From NCBI GenBank assembly GCA_930367215.1, contig OV884059.1:6720945-6784944 (forward strand): DNA of 64,000 bases, written 5' to 3'. The translations under genes and the position numbers were made by a program. Shown here piece after piece: positions 35,701 through 47,035 of the stretch. The notes below the pieces were generated by a model. It saw only the letters and a list, made by a program, of their open reading frames with translations. It was not told where the DNA came from and made no database searches. Numbering within the stretch: the first letter of the stretch is position 1; the number at the start of each line of letters is the position of its first letter. Origin of the DNA: Pollenia angustigena (taxonomy: Eukaryota; Arthropoda; Insecta; Diptera; Polleniidae).

Positions 35701-36714
35701 AGATATCAATATCTAAAAATATGAGCTTTTTCGACTTAAAACGATTTTAGAGACAAGGTTTATATGGGACCTAACAGCACAAAATTTCTTCATGACATAA
35801 AAGCTTCTAAAAAAGTTATCGTTATATGTTATGTCAATACCATTATTGATAAGGAAGTTATGGCATTTAAAGCTATTTTCGGGAGTGGCATTTGTATGAA
35901 TTCTATGGTTAAATATGGAAAGATTAAAAAAGTTGGTAAGACTATTTATGTTAGCAATAAGATATTTTTGGACCAAATTTCATCTAAATACCAACATAAT
36001 AAGATGACTTTTGGGCACAAAAACTCTATTTAGGAAAGAAGTTCGTATGGGGGCGATGTGAAATTATGGAACTATTCTCACTAGTTTCAATAGGCCTCGT
36101 CCTTATGACAATTGAAACATATGTGCCCAATTTCATCAAATTATCTTCAAAATTGCGTCTAGTATTTTGCGCACAAGGCTACATGGACAGTCGACTAGGT
36201 GGACGAACGGATGGACGGACATTGTTAAATCGCCTTAGAAAGTGATTTTGTGCCAATTGGCACTAAAACCAATATCTTTTATGTGTTAAACACATCTGCA
36301 CAAACTCAAAATACCCTCTCCACTATTCTGCCCTCCAATGAAAGAAAGTCACAACTCCATTTTAGTGGTTTTGAGCAGGGTAGGAAAAACTCTACTCGCG
36401 ATTACAACTCGAGTCAATTCTCACGTTTTAAAATTTGTGCTGGCGAGTTTAAAAATAAAACTCGAGAAGGGCAGCATTGTGGTGTGGCTATAACAAATTA
36501 TTTTTAGTAAGCGAACCAGCTATATTAGCCAAGTTTAAAAAACTAGATAAAAAGTAGCTGTAGCATCGATAAATTTCTTAATTGTTTAGTTTTAAAATGT
36601 GTAAAGAACTTGTAGACCTATTTTTAATACGATACCACAACTGCTAGCTTCACTGTTTCTGAGCATTAGTTGCGATTTTAGCAGAAAATGTACTCGGGTA
36701 TTCAAGACAAAGTC
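35701..36714. other. Intergenic sequence with degenerate dispersed repeats
   Basis: 36090-36240 has words such as TTCATCAAATTATCTTCAAA, TTGCGCACAAGGCTACATGG and ACGGATGGACGGACATTGTT. These recur in diverged form at 40200-40330 and 42100-42800. Frames at 35764-36033 and 36250-36507 show no domain or splice support and are not called as genes. Confidence 0.45.
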
Positions 36715-37130
36715 TTGAAAGAAAGAGTACGAAAAAACAGAAGAAAAAGGAAGAAACATGTACATAAAATTTAAAAAATTATAATTGTTTACAGCTAATT
36801 GGTTAAAGATTGATGTTTAACTGTTAGCTGGCAGGCACTGCAATGGTGCAGAGGGTAGAAAACGCAAAGAATTCTGATGATGACAATGTGGTTATCCTCG
36901 AAACATGTAAGTTCAACCCGAGTTCGAGCCTCAGCTCAGCCAAGAATAAAAATTATCAATAAATTTTAATTGATTTCATATTGTAAAATTTCTTCTTTCA
37001 GTAAAAATAGTTTAATGAAAATGAAATTTGATGAACTCAAGCCTAACTAAATATCAAAATTTCAAATTAAAAATCAACAGTTCAACTAAAACATCACAAA
37101 TTTTTAATATCATAAGTAACAGAGTTTTAA
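36715..37130 (+). repeat. Diverged copy of the SINE-like unit found in the 21.4-23.0 kb composite
   Basis: Shared landmarks in the same order include AGTACG, AACAGAAG.AAAAAGGA, AAACATGTA, TTGGTTAAAGATTGATGTTT, TCCTCGAAACATGTAAGTTC, GAGTTCGAGCC and CAAGAATAAAAATTATCAAT. They continue through AGTTTAATGAAAATGAAATT and GAACTCAAGCCTAA. Substitutions are common, so this copy is much older than those at 21-23 kb. The box B-like GAGTTCGAGCC is retained. Confidence 0.75.
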
Positions 37131-37199
37131 ATTTCATTTGTTACTGCTATACATATTTACATTTGAATATATGTAAGTGCTAGTTATAGTAATAGTTTA

Positions 37200-37560
37200 T
37201 ATTTTGAGGTGGACTGCTATTAAGCAGCAAGTGAAGTAGCATTTTAAGTGGCATTAAAAGTTGCATATGTTCTACTAGCAAAGTAGCTTATTAACAAATC
37301 AAAATAGCAGGGAAATGTTATTTTTACCATAATCATATCTCGATAGCGATTAAGAAGCTGTAGTTATAGAAATATGTAGTCTTAAACTAAAAGCAAAGAA
37401 AGAATAGAAGCAGCAGTATAGATAGCAGAAGATGCAGCAATAAAGTAGCAAGTAAGGTAGCAATAAAAGAAGCATTAAAGCAGTTTATAATGTAGCAATA
37501 AAAAAGTATTTTATGTTGTAAAAAAGTAGCATATAAAAAAATCAAAAGAAAACAAATACA
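37200..37560. repeat. Degenerate GTAGCAATAAA-type short repeat
   Basis: Words of the form AAGTAGCAATAAAA, AAGTAGCATATAA and AAGCATTAAAG recur irregularly over about 350 bases. It is a low-complexity decayed repeat with no coding potential. Confidence 0.5.
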
Positions 37561-37564
37561 AGTT

Positions 37565-38345
37565 AGAGTGCTATATTCGGCTGTGCGGAATCTTTGATAC
37601 CCTCCACCGATAGTTCGAATGTTTAAGGAGTAATATCTGTATGATGTTATTATTAGCTTAAACTGTGACGATTTGTTATTAATTATGGTTTTCCGGTAGT
37701 AGCGTTTATATGGGTCTAGGGTAAATTATGGACCGATCATCACGAAATTTCACAGCGTCATTTATAGTCCTTTAAAACTGTGACGTACCAATTTATGTTA
37801 TGATAGCGTTATTTTTTACGGTTTTAGGCGTACTAAACTGTTTTCCGGGAATAGTGTTTATATGGGGCTTAGGGTAAATTATGGACGGATCTTCACGAAA
37901 TTTAACAGCGTGATTTCCAGTCAAATAAAACAAATTTTTGCAGAATCTTATCTCATTCCGAGCCTTGTTCCAGCATTTATGTTATTTTTTGTAACAAATT
38001 TATAAATTTTTTTAGGTGGTGGTTTTACATTTTGATTCATAGCTCTGGTCCTACTGAACCGATTTTGCTGGATTTCAATCCCAAACTGCTTAGGATAACT
38101 ACAAGCAATTTGGCACCAAGTTTGTTAATTTCTTTTGAGTTGTCCGAAAGTGAGCGTGTTTTCAACAGACGGACAGATAGACGGACATGGCTAAATCGAC
38201 TTAGAATTACTCAAGGACCCAGAATATATATACTTTATGGGTTCTGAGATGAATAATAAAAAAGTTTTACACGGAATGACAAACTTAATATACCCTCTTC
38301 ACAACTAATTGTGGTGGAGAGTATAATAATTTCATTTTAATCGTA
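37565..38345. repeat. Degenerate dispersed repeat (TATACCCTC ... GACGGACATGG)
   Basis: A duplicated segment is visible inside: TTTATATGGGTCTAGGGTAA, ATTATGGACCGATCATCACG, AAATTTCACAGCGT at 37707-37766, repeated at 37856-37911 as TTTATATGGGGCTTAGGGTA, ATTATGGACGGATCTTCACG and AAATTTAACAGCGT. 38030-38235 is homologous to 8000-8215. CCGTGTGAATATA-like and ATATACCCTC words near 38275 and 38545 recur inverted. No coding capacity. Confidence 0.55.
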
Positions 38346-40084
38346 TTAGAAAACGCGATTATTTTACGAATGTCTGATAAGAAAAACATTTGTTAACATT
38401 TACAAGCCGAATCCAAGAACAACAATTATGTAATGAGGATTTCACACCGATAACGATTTTGTTTTTCGATTCATTTATTGCTACTTTAAAAAACTAATTA
38501 AACTGCTACCTGTACTACAACTTTTTCCCTGTACTTTTGTCGATTTATACCCTCCACGACTACTTGTGAAAAATGTATACGAAGTTTGTCATTCCGTGTG
38601 AATATATTTAATATCCATCTAAGACCCCATAATGTATATGTATATCGCACACTTAATATAAATCATAAGGTATAACTCAAAATTCAAAAATGTTTATGAG
38701 AAAACTGGCTGTAAAAACACGGCTGAAATTTTTTAATCCCATTGAGTTTCAAAAATGTTAAAAGAAGAGAAGTTTTTTAGAAGACAGTGATGCAAACTAA
38801 ATTTTCCTGGTCACTACAGATATAATTTGTGAACTGGTATATGCAAGAAAAAAACTACTGATAAATGGGTATTTAATAGGGAGATCGATCATTCGACATT
38901 TTTTTTGAATATTCCGTATATTTGCTATTTTAAAAAACCGGGTTCGGGTTAAGCATTTTAAAAATAACCGGTTAACCGGTTTTAATTCGAATACATTAAA
39001 ATACAAAAATCAAATTAGTTTTTGTAATAAAAAGTTAATTGGAATACAAACAAAATAATTCACTAAGGAACCAACCAAAATACATAGATATGACTTAAGG
39101 TATGTTCAGACCTAACAAATATTTGACGATAAAATGCAAAAAAAAAAGGGTGGCCAGTAAATTGATCAAACTTTAGCTTTATTTTTAACAATTTCTTTTT
39201 ATTTACTAAACTTGTTTTCTAAGAAGATAATTGTATAATTGGGCAAAACTAAAATAAGCGGTTAAAACCGGTCGAATACTATTCTTTAAGCAATTTTATG
39301 CCAATTTCGCCAAGTCCGTCTGTCCGTCCGATTAGTATTGGTTTCGAATTGTTTCTAGTTATCCTAAGCAGTTTGGGATTGAAATCCAGCAAAATCGGCT
39401 AAGTAGGATAAGAGTAATGAATCCAAATGTGGAATCATCACCCAAAAAAAATTTTTTTGTTACAAAAACTAGCATTAATAGTGGCGAAATGCACATATTG
39501 ATATAAGATTTTGAACAAATTCGTTTTATAGGCTAGAAATCATTCCACAAAATTTCGCGAATATCGGTCCATAATTTCCAATAGGCCCCATATGAAGCCC
39601 ACTCTTGCGAAAAACTTTGGTACGCGTAAACATGTAACCAATAACGCTATTATAATAAAATTTGGTCCATCATTGTTTCATATGACTAAAAATAACATTG
39701 TCAACTTTCGTAAAGATCGATTTAAAATTTACCATAGGCCCCATATAAAGCCGGTGGGGATATCAAAGATTTGGCATAGCCGAATATATCGCTCTAATTT
39801 TTTATGAGATCAATTTGTTTTTACTCTCATTTTCACCAACATTCTTATCAAAAAAAAAAAAAAACATAAACAGAGCTATTGTTAGTGTTTACTGTTCGAA
39901 TTTCGAAATGTCACAACCAATTTTAAACGAGATATTTAAAAAAAAGCAAATCAGCTGAGCTTTTACTGCCACCAGATCAATAGGCCTTGATTTTAATATT
40001 ATTTAAAAAGAAAGAATGATAAAAGTGAAGGAATTTAATCGATTTTATTGTATTTTAAAAACTTTTATTTAAATTTTATATTTT
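38346..40084. other. Intergenic sequence with old repeat fragments
   Basis: 39300-39430 is an inverted copy of the 38.0-38.2 kb repeat. 38645-38700 (TATCGCACACTTAATATAAA, then AACTCAAAATTCAAAA) resembles 7317-7365 and the left end of the ATATCG MITE group. 39580-39790 has CCCCATATAAAGCC and ATTTGGCATAGCCGAATATA words. No exon or RNA gene recognised. Confidence 0.45.
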
Positions 40085-41131
40085 TATACCCACACCACAA
40101 TAGTGGAGAGGGTTTTATTCATTGTTCATTTGTGCTGATGTGTGTAACGCCTTAAAATATTGGACCAAGACTCACCTTTAAGTATACTGATCGACTCAGA
40201 ATCACTTTTTAAGTCGAACTAACGATGTCCGTCCGGCTGGCTAGCTGTCCATGAAACCTTGTGCGCAAAGTACAGGTCGCAATTTTGGAGATAGTTTGAT
40301 ACAAATTAGGACATGTTTTTATATTGCACAAGGACCAAATCCTATTGAAATCGTAGGACCACGAGGGAAGACAGGGGGAAATTTCTTATCAAACCGATTT
40401 TAATGAAATTTAAACCATAGATAGATCCATATCTATATGGAGGGAGACATAAGCTATACAGTTTTTCAAAAATAGGACTACAAGGGGAGTTAGGGGGCAA
40501 TTTCTGCCTCTCAAACCGATTTTTATGAAATTTAAACCATAGATAGATCCATATCTATATGGAGACATAAGCTATACAGTTTTTCAAAAATAGGACTACA
40601 AGGGGAGTTAGGGGGCAATTTCTGCCTCTCAAACCGATTTTAATGAAATTTAAACCATAGATAGATCCATATCTATATGGAGATATAAGCTATAAAGTTT
40701 TTCAAAAATAGGACTACAAGGGGAGGTAGGGGGCAATTTCTGCCTCTCAAACCGATTTTAATGAAATTTAAACCATAGATAGATCCATATCTATATGGAG
40801 ACATAAGCTATACAGTTTTTCAAAAATAGGACTACAAGGGGAGTTAGGGGGCAATTTCTGCCTCTCAAACCGATTTTAATGAAATTTAAACCATAGATAG
40901 ATCCATATCTATATGGAGACATAAGCTATACAGTTTTTCAAAAACAAGACCACAAGGGGAGGTAAGGGGCAATTTTTGCCTCTCACAAACTTTCAAACCA
41001 ATTTTAATGAAGTTTATAAACATAGATAAATCCATATTTATGTATATGGACACATAAGCATATGTGTTTTTAAATACTGTGGTGTAAAGTATCATATGGT
41101 CTGGCTGCACCGACTATACTTTCTTACTTGT
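40085..41131. repeat. Dispersed element carrying a ~118-bp tandem array
   Basis: The segment starts TATACCCACACCACAATAGT and ends near GCTGCACCGACTATACTTTC. Between 40360 and 41060, six copies of a ~118-base unit occur, each with ACAAGGGGAGTTAGGGGGCA, TTTCTGCCTCTCAAACCGAT, AATTTAAACCATAGATAGAT, CCATATCTATATGGAGACAT and AAGCTATACAGTTTTTCAAA. The unit contains the hairpin-forming ATAGATAGATCCATATCTAT. Central copies are nearly identical and outer ones more diverged, as expected from unequal exchange. Confidence 0.8.
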
Positions 41132-42135
41132 TTTTTTTTTAGATTAAAAAAAACAAATATTTTATTAATTAAAAGTACTTTGTACAATCTTTTTTTTCAT
41201 TAAATTATTATATTGCTTAAGTATTTTATGATCTAAAGCCAAATGTCAATCAATTATTAACTTATTGGCAAATTATTAAAGTTATTTTTATTGTTGTATT
41301 AGAATTTTTTGTTTATAACATTCGTATGTTTTAACAAAAAAACCGAAAATTTTTTTAAATATTTTAATTATAGTATTTACAGCTTTTTTGACATAAAAAT
41401 GGACGTGACTTTATGTTTTGGCTTTTTTTTTTTTTTGTTTATTATTTTTATTGTTTGTTTTCTATGTTTTTTGTTGTTGTTGCAAACATCTATTAAAAAA
41501 ACATAAATGCTGTTATTAATTTATAATTAAATTTAAACGTTAATTATAAATGAAACTTGCACTTTAACTTAAACAGCAAAAAATTATTGAAATATTATTT
41601 TTTTAAACATTTTTTTTATGACATTTTTAAATTTTTATCTGATTTTGAAATAATCAAGATAAATGAAAATATTTGTATGATGACGCGAACCATTTTCTAC
41701 AAAAGAAAAAATTGTCATTATTTAAAAAAAATTATATTTTTAAAGAAAGAGTGTAAATTTCTTTATTTAAATTGATTTGTCACCTTTTTGAATAAACCAA
41801 CACACCTGCCGAATGTTTTACTTTAAAGTAAATAATATATTATTTAAATTGTCTAGTACTTGAAAAAAAAAATTATTAGAAAATCACAGTTAAAATGCAA
41901 TTTTTACATCATCTTTGCTGTTGCATGATGAATAAATATTGAAAAAAAATGTTTTCCTAACAAGATTGATAAGACAATAGAAAAAATTACAGCCAGACCA
42001 TTTGATACAGTATTTAAAAACTCATTTTCGAGAGGGTATCCTATGGGTCCCAAAGCCAATCAAACCAAACCCCCATCCCCTCCCCAGAATTATAACCTTT
42101 GTACCAAATTTCATCAAATGATCTCCAAAATTGCG
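41132..42135. other. A+T-rich sequence, no gene seen
   Basis: Frames at 41309-41506 and 41557-41775 are Phe/Ile/Lys-rich products of A+T-rich DNA without domain support. A short fragment near 41996-42120 (CCAGACCATTTGATACAG, AAATTTCATCAAATGATCTC) belongs to the same dispersed repeat as 40085-41131. Confidence 0.5.
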
Positions 42136-42376
42136 ATATGGGCATTTCCAGCGAAAAGTCTACTTTTTGTAACGTAACGCCAGAAGTATTTTGAATTGTT
42201 TCTCAAAAAATTGTATATGTATAGTTTACTTTTTTATATCTTGGTGTAAGCGCAACTAGCTCTACATTTAGTAACAAATTGGATAACGATTAAACAACAT
42301 GGTCCGAAAATACAACGTTATTTGTAATCTGGCGTTACATTACAAAAAGTAGACTTTTCGCTGAAAATGCCCATAT
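42136..42376. repeat. 241-bp foldback MITE, ATATGGGCATTTCC family
   Basis: ATATGGGCATTTCCAGCGAA continues through AAGTCTACTTTTTGTAACGT and AACGCCAGA. The right end is the near-perfect complement (TCTGGCGTTACATTACAAAA ... TGCCCATAT). The terminal word is shared with 20205-20977 and with a lone end at 42709-42722. No coding capacity. Confidence 0.8.
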
Positions 42377-44501
42377 TTACCTTAAAACAAGCAAAGATTT
42401 TTAAATTTTATAGCTTGAAAAATAAATCTGTATTAGTGCAAAGTTTTTTATACAAGATTTTATACAAAACATCTTGCTCAATTCGCAGTCTTATTCAGTT
42501 TTGTAATGCAAGTCAAAATCCACTTCCGTTTATTTAACGTCACGCCAGCGCAGATTTTTGCTTATATCTGCAAATGCTTAACTGTAATTTTTTTTCTGAA
42601 TACAGTGCTACTTCGTTACTTTGTATATATAAAAACCCTTTTTCAAATTTGACTTCTTCATTTAATTTTTTTACATTTTGTGTTACAAATATCACGACAC
42701 GTCAAAATGGAAATGCCCATATATACTTTGCACAAAAAGTTTACACGGACACCCCGCTAAACAGCCAGCCGGATGGACGGACATCGTTAGATCGACTCAG
42801 AGAGAGATTCAACAAAAAGTTGGATCTAGGAACAATATTTTTAGATGTAACAATGGCTACTTTGTTGGTGTAGGTTTAATTAGAGGTGTAAGCATGAGTG
42901 ATTGCTAACTAACGATCGCGCACGTTTACAAAGAAAGAAGCCGTTATCAGGCACGCTCATGCACGAAGAAGTCTTACGATCCCGCAAAACAATTTGTTTG
43001 CAACTGCGCTCGCTCACTCGCGAATTAGTTGTAAAGTCTTTAAATCACGCACACTTACGAAATATTTTATCAAAAAAAAGTACTTTTTTTAATGAAACCC
43101 ATTTGAACTCAATACAATTTTTTTTTTTTTAACACGAAACACAACTGCGTCGAAACCACATTTTTCATACAATTTAACATAAAAATTTGCCGTGGACTCT
43201 TCAACTTAAGTCAAAAATCCGTAAACCTAAAACTAAATTGTCGAAAGTAACTTTTAATTGTGCCCGTTTTCATTTTGCGATTATGGGCAAGAGGGGTTAG
43301 AGGAATTAAAAGGGGTACCAAAGCGAGTGTACTTTTCGAATCGTTTTGTTCGCTCATTCGTTCTCTCATTTTTCTCTCATTGAACGAAAAATGTATGTAA
43401 GTTCGGTCGCACAGAAAAAGTTGCTGCGATTAGAATTGCATAATCTAAACGCAAAAGTAATTTTAAAAAAGAACCGACAAACGTTTCAGCGACAAAAATC
43501 AAAAATGTCGCATGTATCTTAAAAAAGGTTCAGAAAGTATTTAAAGTTTTTACAATTCGGAGTGATTCACTCGTGAACATTAACGTCATGTTCATATAAA
43601 ATACTAAAAGAAATTATTATATTCTATTCGAAAGTACTTTATTTTAATAAATACTTTTTTAAGCCCTGAGATTAATTTGAAGTACTTTTACTTGTAACAA
43701 ATTCTAACGCTACCTCTTTTGACTCTCTTTTAAAAGTAAAAGCTTTGAATCAAAGCTTTTTTTGTAGCTGTATAAAATGTGTAAAATGGGTAATAATTAT
43801 TTTAAAATTTTATAATTATTTAAAAAAAAAAAGATGAGTTAATCATTGAGAATTTATATTGAATTTTAATTTATACAAAAATAAAAAAGCACGTAGCGAT
43901 TACTAAAGGAATCCCATAAATCCCCAGAACGTTATTGATTTGTGATGTTGTTTTTTTTTTCATAAAAATAATTATAAACAAATGGCTTAAATATGAACGG
44001 AATTTTAATTGTTTACAATAGAATGAAAGGGGAATTTTAAATAACTTTTAAGGTTAGATTTAAAAACTGGATTTCGTTTTTCTAATGCATACTAATTAAG
44101 TAAAATAGAAAAAATATCGAGTGTAAGATTAAAATTTTAGCTGACATAAGGCCTCGTTACTCATACGTAAATGTTGAGAACACGTAAACGTTGCGGTCAA
44201 CTTTAGTGGTTGGTAGTTACTAAAAATACGTAAACGTTTCATATAAAGCGGGCAAGCGAGTGTCAATATTACAGAAAATTTTTCAAAATTTATAACAATG
44301 ATTAAAAAAATAGACTTATTATTCCTGCTTTTATTATTTGTGCGTTTTGCATAAAAATATAAAAAGAAAATGTCATGTAAGTTGACACTCTTCAAGTTTT
44401 AGGAGAGAGAGAAGAAAAGAAATGGTATTCTCTTTTCCCAGGGTCCTGAGTGTGTGAGAACCTTTAATATGAAAAATTTTGGTATTTCTTTAGTAATTCC
44501 T
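42377..44501. other. Intergenic sequence, no gene supported
   Basis: 42709-42722 is a lone GGAAATGCCCATAT end. 42740-42830 has ACACGGACACCCCGCTAAAC and CGGATGGACGGACATCGTTA words of the dispersed repeat seen near 36.2 kb. 43070-43090 and 43620-43700 contain AAAAGTACTTTTTT motifs. 44375-44460 resembles the foldback MITE at 47273-47410 (TCAAGTTTTAGGAGAGAGAG, GAAATGGTATTCTCTTT) but lacks a second arm. Overlapping frames at 42574-42908 have no recognisable domain. Confidence 0.45.
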
Positions 44502-44856
44502 GCAGCCGTATTCTGTAATTCGCTTAGCTTAATTGCGATCGCTAAAATGCCGTTAGAGAATACAAAATTTAAACATTTAAGCGATTACATTAAAAGCAAA
44601 ATTGCGGCGAATTAAATCTTTATGGTATTGCCAAATTTAAGGTCCAATTAGATGTGACATAACCATAATGCCACAGCCGTAACGGCGAATTTAGAAACCA
44701 AAATTGAATTGGTTTGTATGGTATGTTTATGTCGTTTTGGTAACACAGATGTGATGGTAATACAGTTTTGTTATGGTTATTTCACGTCTAATTGGACCTA
44801 TAAAAAGATTTTTAGCAATAAAGATTTAGCTTTAGCGAATTACAGAATACGGCTGC
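44502..44856. repeat. Inverted-repeat element (GCAGCCGTATTCTGTAATTC), host of a nested element
   Basis: GCAGCCGTATTCTGTAATTC at the left pairs with GAATTACAGAATACGGCTGC at the right. The ends extend into GCTTAGCTTAA and GATTTAGCTTTAGC. Its interior is interrupted by a second inverted-repeat element at 44640-44799. Confidence 0.8.
44640..44799. repeat. 160-bp foldback element nested in the preceding element
   Basis: AGGTCCAATTAGATGTGACA, then TAACCATAATGCCAC, at the left pair with TTATGGTTATTTCACGTCTA then ATTGGACCT at the right. The element sits wholly inside the 44502-44856 element, giving a clear order of insertion. No coding capacity. Confidence 0.8.
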
Positions 44857-44924
44857 TGGAAACAAAAACTCTGGCATATAAATATGTCGAAGGGCTTGTT
44901 ATAATTAATAATGTCGGATAGCCA

Positions 44925-45649
44925 GTGCCCATGTTCTATAACTCTCGCGTCGAGAAACTTTTCGATTGAAATTTGTGAAACGAAACAAAAATGCCATATA
45001 TTGAAACAAACATCTGTTTTTCTCACTAAACTGTGTCTGTGACTTTTTTTTGGCGAGTACTAGCTGTCACGTAAGGAAATTACTTGCCAATTTACAGAAA
45101 AAGTGTGTCTGTAACATTTTTGTGAGAAAAGTTCCCGCTTTGAACTGTCAAATAAGCTCACGAATAAAAATGGAGCGTGAAAAAATTTTAACAATTAAAA
45201 ACAATTAAAAATGGAAAATACAAAGAATAAATATAATAATATTTTGTTCTTGGCACATTTTTTATTGTTAAATTATTTTGCTATTCAAATTTTTATAAGA
45301 TATTCGAATCTTTTCAAAACTCGTTTTCAAACAACAAACATTAAAGCCGCACTTTATATTATTTTGTATAGTCGACGGTTGTATTTTCGCCGCCGTCGTT
45401 AAAAAATTTGAAATTTTTGTAAACTTTGGTCGCCGTTAACGATATGTGTGACTGGCATTCTCAACGTTTACAATGTCACATCGGCTTCGAGTGCAATGTT
45501 ACGACATTTATAACTACGCAATCTCTTTCGATAGTTTTCGACATGATTTACAGACACACTGTTTTCTCACTTTTCGAGAAACGATGGAATATTTTGTTTC
45601 AGTCTTTTCGATGCGAGAAGTTCTCACTAAAGTTACAGAACATGGGTAC
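44925..45649 (+). repeat. MITE family B, full-length copy (~725 bp)
   Basis: Inverted ends GTGCCCATGTTCTATAACTC and the complement of GTTACAGAACATGGGTAC bound the element. Landmarks shared with the copies at 35.06 and 60.83 kb include ATCTGTTTTTCTCACTAAAC, GAAAAGTTCCCGCTTTGAAC, CGACGGTTGTATTTTCGCCG and CGAGAAACGATGGAATATTT. A short frame (45211-45402) has homologues in the other copies ending in an Arg-rich tail, but the three lack a common conserved start and are probably by-products. Confidence 0.85.
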
Positions 45650-46380
45650 AGGCCGCTCTAAGAGCACTATATTCTTTAGAGGTGAAGTCCAGATTAGTTA
45701 TGGACTGTTTTACATCTCTGAATAATCTGGGGAAGCAGAATGATTGAAATTTGTATTTGGTACCCGGCCATCAGGGCCATGGGGGTAACAAAAGGGCTGA
45801 CTGCTTGGCAAACTAGGGCGCTCGCCGTCCATTTATAGGCCCTAAGCATTTCTTCAGCATCCCTTTTGTTTACATTAAGGGGACGATACAATCATAATCT
45901 ACACGTTCGGATTATCCTCCACACATGGACGTCCCCTTATGGGTTGAGATAGTCCAAGGGATTTGTGACCCTGTCTCGGGGCAGGGCAGCCTAATTCTGG
46001 CTTAGAAGAGGGAACTTAGGCTACTTGTCGGGCACTGTGGGCTAAGATAAAATCCTATTATAATAGGTAATGTTAAAACCAAGATATGCAGATTGTTTTA
46101 GGTGGTCAGAATATCTTCTTTGCTGCTTTCACGCCTAGGCGACTAACAGCCGGAGTTTTTTTTTTTTTTTTTTTTGGGGGGGGGGGGGGGCAGATGAGCC
46201 CAACTGAAATTTATGATCTTATGCCAGGCAGGGTAATTAGCTTTATACGTAGCCTAAACCTGACATGGTGAGCTACATAGGCTGCAAAAAAGATCCTCTG
46301 GGTCGTGGTGCTTCTGACCTTCTATCTTATATAAGGTCTACGGGAGACGCGGACGCAGTAGTGGGTTAAATGCTAGTACA
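45650..46380 (+). pseudogene. LINE remnant: RNase H tail and 3' end
   Basis: In one frame, 45755-45850 reads WVPGHQGHGGNKRADCLAN, a stop, then GARRPFIGPKHFF. This is the classic end of a retrotransposon ribonuclease H domain (W-V-P-G-H, then the N-x-x-A-D active-site region). It is followed by the G-P-x-P-F stretch seen in Jockey-like elements. Just upstream, in other frames, are ALRALYSL and KSRLVMDCFTSLN-like pieces of the same domain. 46196-46265 reads MSPTEIYDLMPGRVISFIRS, resembling the final residues of such polyproteins. Stops and frameshifts throughout make it a dead fragment. Confidence 0.65.
46157..46191. repeat. Adjacent homopolymers, T run followed by G run
   Basis: About 22 T are followed directly by about 14 G within the LINE remnant. 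Such tracts are prone to sequencing and assembly error, so their length and the local reading frame should not be trusted. Confidence 0.9.
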
Positions 46381-46817
46381 TAACATGGGTGAATAATTTA
46401 ATTTTTCTAACCATATTCCTTTTATCTCTTTTATTTTAATAAAATTTTTTTTGCTCCAACCATAAATACCAACGTCATTTATCTTTAATTATCAAAATAA
46501 AATAAAAAAACATCAAAGAAATTGAAACTGCTCCGTATTGTCTTAATCTCTAGAGCAAAATACAGAAAAAAAATCATTAAATAAATAAAAAAAAAACACT
46601 ACAAAACTTGATAACAAATACGCCAAAAAAAAAAAAAAGTTTGCTTTATAAATTTTTTTTTTTATATTTTGCTATTAACGTATATTTTAAATAAATATTA
46701 GCAATATTTTAACTTTATTGCCTTGATTACTTATTTTTAAGATAAGATTTTATTCAACAATATAGAATGAATGATTTCTATTTTTAATCAGTTTTTATTT
46801 TTCTTATTTCTTTTTAG

Positions 46818-47035
46818 TTTAACTGGAGTTTTGTAACAACATTCTGATTTTAGTGCTGGAAAAAAGAAACCGCCGGAAATTATATAAAATCTATATAAAC
46901 ACTATGAGGATTAAATAAATGTTAAATGATTTGGAGTGTTATTTTAATTTCAATAATTTAAGCAAAATTTTTTATTTCTATTGAAAATCAGAAAAAAAAA
47001 TCGGCATTAGAGAAATTTCCCTTTAGCCGGCAAAC
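46818..47035 (+). other. Possible 5' untranslated exon sequence of the Cobl-like gene
   Basis: A pyrimidine-rich tract ending TTTCTTTTTAG at 46817 would make a good splice acceptor. The sequence from there runs to the start codon at 47036, which is preceded by CAAAC, a good insect translation context. The transcription start was not identified. Confidence 0.4.

Noticed and set aside
35764..36033. 89-codon frame of fairly protein-like composition
   Set aside because: Overlapped by a comparable antisense frame, with no domain and no splice sites; it lies amid dispersed repeats.
42574..42908. Two overlapping plus-strand frames of 99 and 76 codons
   Set aside because: They cover dispersed-repeat words (GGATGGACGGACATCGTTAG) found at several loci and have no recognisable domain.
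45211..45402. Small Arg-rich frame conserved in the three family B MITE copies
   Set aside because: Starts and frames differ between copies; conservation follows from shared descent of the repeat, not visible coding constraint.
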